7,311 nt of DNA from Alphaproteobacteria bacterium (lineage in GTDB: Bacteria > Pseudomonadota > Alphaproteobacteria > Rhizobiales > Aestuariivirgaceae): NCBI GenBank assembly GCA_024639035.1, contig JAHEJE010000148.1:1-7311 (forward strand). The letters are read 5' to 3'. Position 1 is the stretch's first letter. The number at the start of each line of letters is the position of its first letter. The position numbers were made by a program, and so were the translations under genes. Below, piece by piece: positions 5,485 through 7,311 of this stretch. The notes under the pieces are model-generated. The model was not told the origin of the DNA. It was given only the letters and a program-made list of their open reading frames with translations, and did no database searches.

Positions 5485-6624
5485 TCAGGCGCTGAAGCCG
5501 TCCCAGAAGGCCTTGGCCTTGGAGAAGAAACCCTCGGACTGGGGTGAGTTGTCGCGGGCCTGGGCGTCGAATTCCTTCAACAGCTCGCGCTGCTTGCGCG
5601 ACAGGTTGACCGGGGTCTCGACGGTTGCCTGGATGTACATGTCGCCGCGCTGGGTCGAGCGCAGGATCGGCATGCCCTTGGACTTCAAACGGAACTGCTT
5701 GCCGGTCTGGGTGCCCTCGGGGATGGCGACGCGGGCCTTCTTGCCATCGATGGTCGGCACCTCGATGTCGCCGCCCATGGCGGCCGAGGTCATCGAGATC
5801 GGCACCCGGCAGTAGAGATCGGAGCCGTCACGCTGAAAGAATTCGTGCGGGCGGATCGACAGGAAGATGTAGAGATCGCCGGACGGGCCGCCGCGCACGC
5901 CGGCCTCGCCTTCGCCGGCCAGGCGGATGCGGGTGCCGTCTTCGACGCCGGCGGGAATGTTGACCGACAGGGTGCGCTCCTTGATGACGCGGCCCTGGCC
6001 GGAGCAGGCGGTGCACGGGTCGGAGATGGTCTGGCCGCGGCCCTGGCAGGACGGGCAGGTGCGCTCGACGGTGAAGAAACCGGACGACGAGCGAACCGCG
6101 CCGGCACCGTTGCAGGTCGAACAGGTCGACGGTGAGGTGCCGGGCTTGGCGCCGGAACCGGAACAATCCTCGCAGGACACCGACGACGGCACCCTGATCT
6201 GCGCCGACTTGCCGGTGTAGGCCTCGGTGAGCGAGATCTCCATGTTGTAGCGCAGGTCGGCACCGCGGGCGGCACCGCCACGGCGCTGGCCGCCGCCACG
6301 GCGCTGGCCGCCCATGAACTCGCCGAACAGATCCTCGAAGATGTCGGACATCGATGAGTTGAAATCGGGGCCGAAACCGCCCGGTCCGCCCTGGCCGCCT
6401 TCAAAGGCGGCATGGCCCATCTGGTCGTAGGCCGAACGGCGCTGGGGATCCTTCAGGATCTCGTAGGCCTCGGCGGCCTCCTTGAACTTGGCCTCGGCAT
6501 CGGCGTCGTCGGGATTGGCGTCGGGGTGAAACTGCTTGGCCAGGTTGCGGAAGGCGCTTTTCAGCTGCTTTTCATCGGCCTGGCGGTCGACGCCGAGAAC
6601 TTCGTAGTAATCACGCTTGGACAT
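5485..6624 (-). CDS. dnaJ: chaperone protein DnaJ (Hsp40)
   Basis: Co-chaperone that binds unfolded proteins and stimulates the DnaK ATPase; cytosolic. It has 379 residues, full length for a type I DnaJ. Domains in order are the J domain (about 1-70) with the essential HPD at 33-35 and a Gly/Phe-rich linker (about 74-122). The zinc domain follows with four CxxCxGxG motifs (Cys151/154, 168/171, 190/193, 204/207), then two C-terminal substrate-binding beta domains and a dimerisation tail. The start CAT at 6622-6624 gives the canonical MSKRDYYEVLGV, with AAGGA about 11 bases upstream. It lies 93 bases behind dnaK on the same strand, the standard dnaK-dnaJ operon, usually under heat-shock sigma-32 control upstream of dnaK, outside the window. 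The linker contains a duplicated GGQRRG (105-116) from an exact 18-base tandem repeat. Confidence 0.98.
   Translation of the reverse strand: MSKRDYYEVLGVDRQADEKQLKSAFRNLAKQFHPDANPDDADAEAKFKEAAEAYEILKDPQRRSAYDQMGHAAFEGGQGGPGGFGPDFNSSMSDIFEDLFGEFMGGQRRGGGQRRGGAARGADLRYNMEISLTEAYTGKSAQIRVPSSVSCEDCSGSGAKPGTSPSTCSTCNGAGAVRSSSGFFTVERTCPSCQGRGQTISDPCTACSGQGRVIKERTLSVNIPAGVEDGTRIRLAGEGEAGVRGGPSGDLYIFLSIRPHEFFQRDGSDLYCRVPISMTSAAMGGDIEVPTIDGKKARVAIPEGTQTGKQFRLKSKGMPILRSTQRGDMYIQATVETPVNLSRKQRELLKEFDAQARDNSPQSEGFFSKAKAFWDGFSA
6277..6312. repeat. 18-base perfect tandem duplication inside dnaJ
   Basis: The 18-base unit GCCACGGCGCTGGCCGCC occurs twice head-to-tail (6277-6294 and 6295-6312). On the minus strand the two units encode the double GGQRRG in the Gly/Phe-rich linker of DnaJ (residues 105-116). 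The reading frame is kept. Confidence 0.9.
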
Positions 6625-6654
6625 GGAACGCTTGATCCTTATGCCGGATGAGCG

Positions 6655-6698
6655 GCACCCCTGCCGGGCGCATGTCTGTCATGGGCGCGGCAGGGGGC
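6655..6698 (-). promoter_or_regulatory. stem-loop in the dnaK-dnaJ intercistronic gap
   Basis: CTGCCGGGCGCATG (6661-6674) and CATGGGCGCGGCAG (6680-6693) pair at 12 of 14 positions around a five-base loop, TCTGT. CCC (6658-6660) with GGG (6694-6696), and GC (6655-6656) with GC (6697-6698) past one bulged A, lengthen the stem. It fills about half of the 93-base gap, leaving the dnaJ ribosome site free. There is no T-run after it on the minus strand, so it is more likely an mRNA processing or stability element, or a partial attenuator, than a full terminator. Confidence 0.55.
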
Positions 6699-6717
6699 AT
6701 AGCTCGAGACGTCCGCG

Positions 6718-7311
<594 letters not shown>

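Overview
The window looks like chromosomal DNA of an alphaproteobacterium, probably Rhizobiales-like. The reasons are the high G+C of most genes, the adjacent dnaK and dnaJ, the BKACE-family gene, and a dispersed intergenic palindrome of a type common in this class. The assignment to order is inference.

Layout. (1) Positions 1-2441, plus strand: a compact catabolic operon. It starts with the 3' part of a beta-keto acid cleavage enzyme (BKACE, Kce-like), cut by the window edge. A short-chain dehydrogenase follows, then a 3-hydroxyacyl-CoA-dehydrogenase-family NAD enzyme whose ATG overlaps the preceding stop. Together they fit oxidation of a 3-hydroxy acid (carnitine-like or another unactivated acid) to a 3-keto acid and its cleavage with acetyl-CoA. 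The actual substrate cannot be read from the sequence. (2) Positions 2607-4254, minus strand: a lower-G+C arsenic-resistance segment. In transcription order it holds the C-terminal remnant of an LMW-phosphatase-type arsenate reductase (arsC, active-site half missing), an intact ACR3 arsenite efflux permease, and a small cysteine-rich protein of unknown function with a strong ribosome binding site 22 bases behind acr3. No arsR is present. (3) Positions 4255-4924: about 670 bases without a convincing gene. It contains the junction where arsC is broken and an 84-base palindromic repeat. (4) Positions 4925-5443, plus strand: a UspA-family universal stress protein. (5) Positions 5485-7311, minus strand: dnaJ preceded by the C-terminal third of dnaK, which runs off the window. 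A stem-loop lies between them.

Most of the window is conventional. The points worth a second look are the cysteine-rich gene behind acr3, the decayed arsC and its junction, the substrate of the BKACE/SDR/3HAD operon, the dnaK-dnaJ hairpin, and a few small structural oddities.
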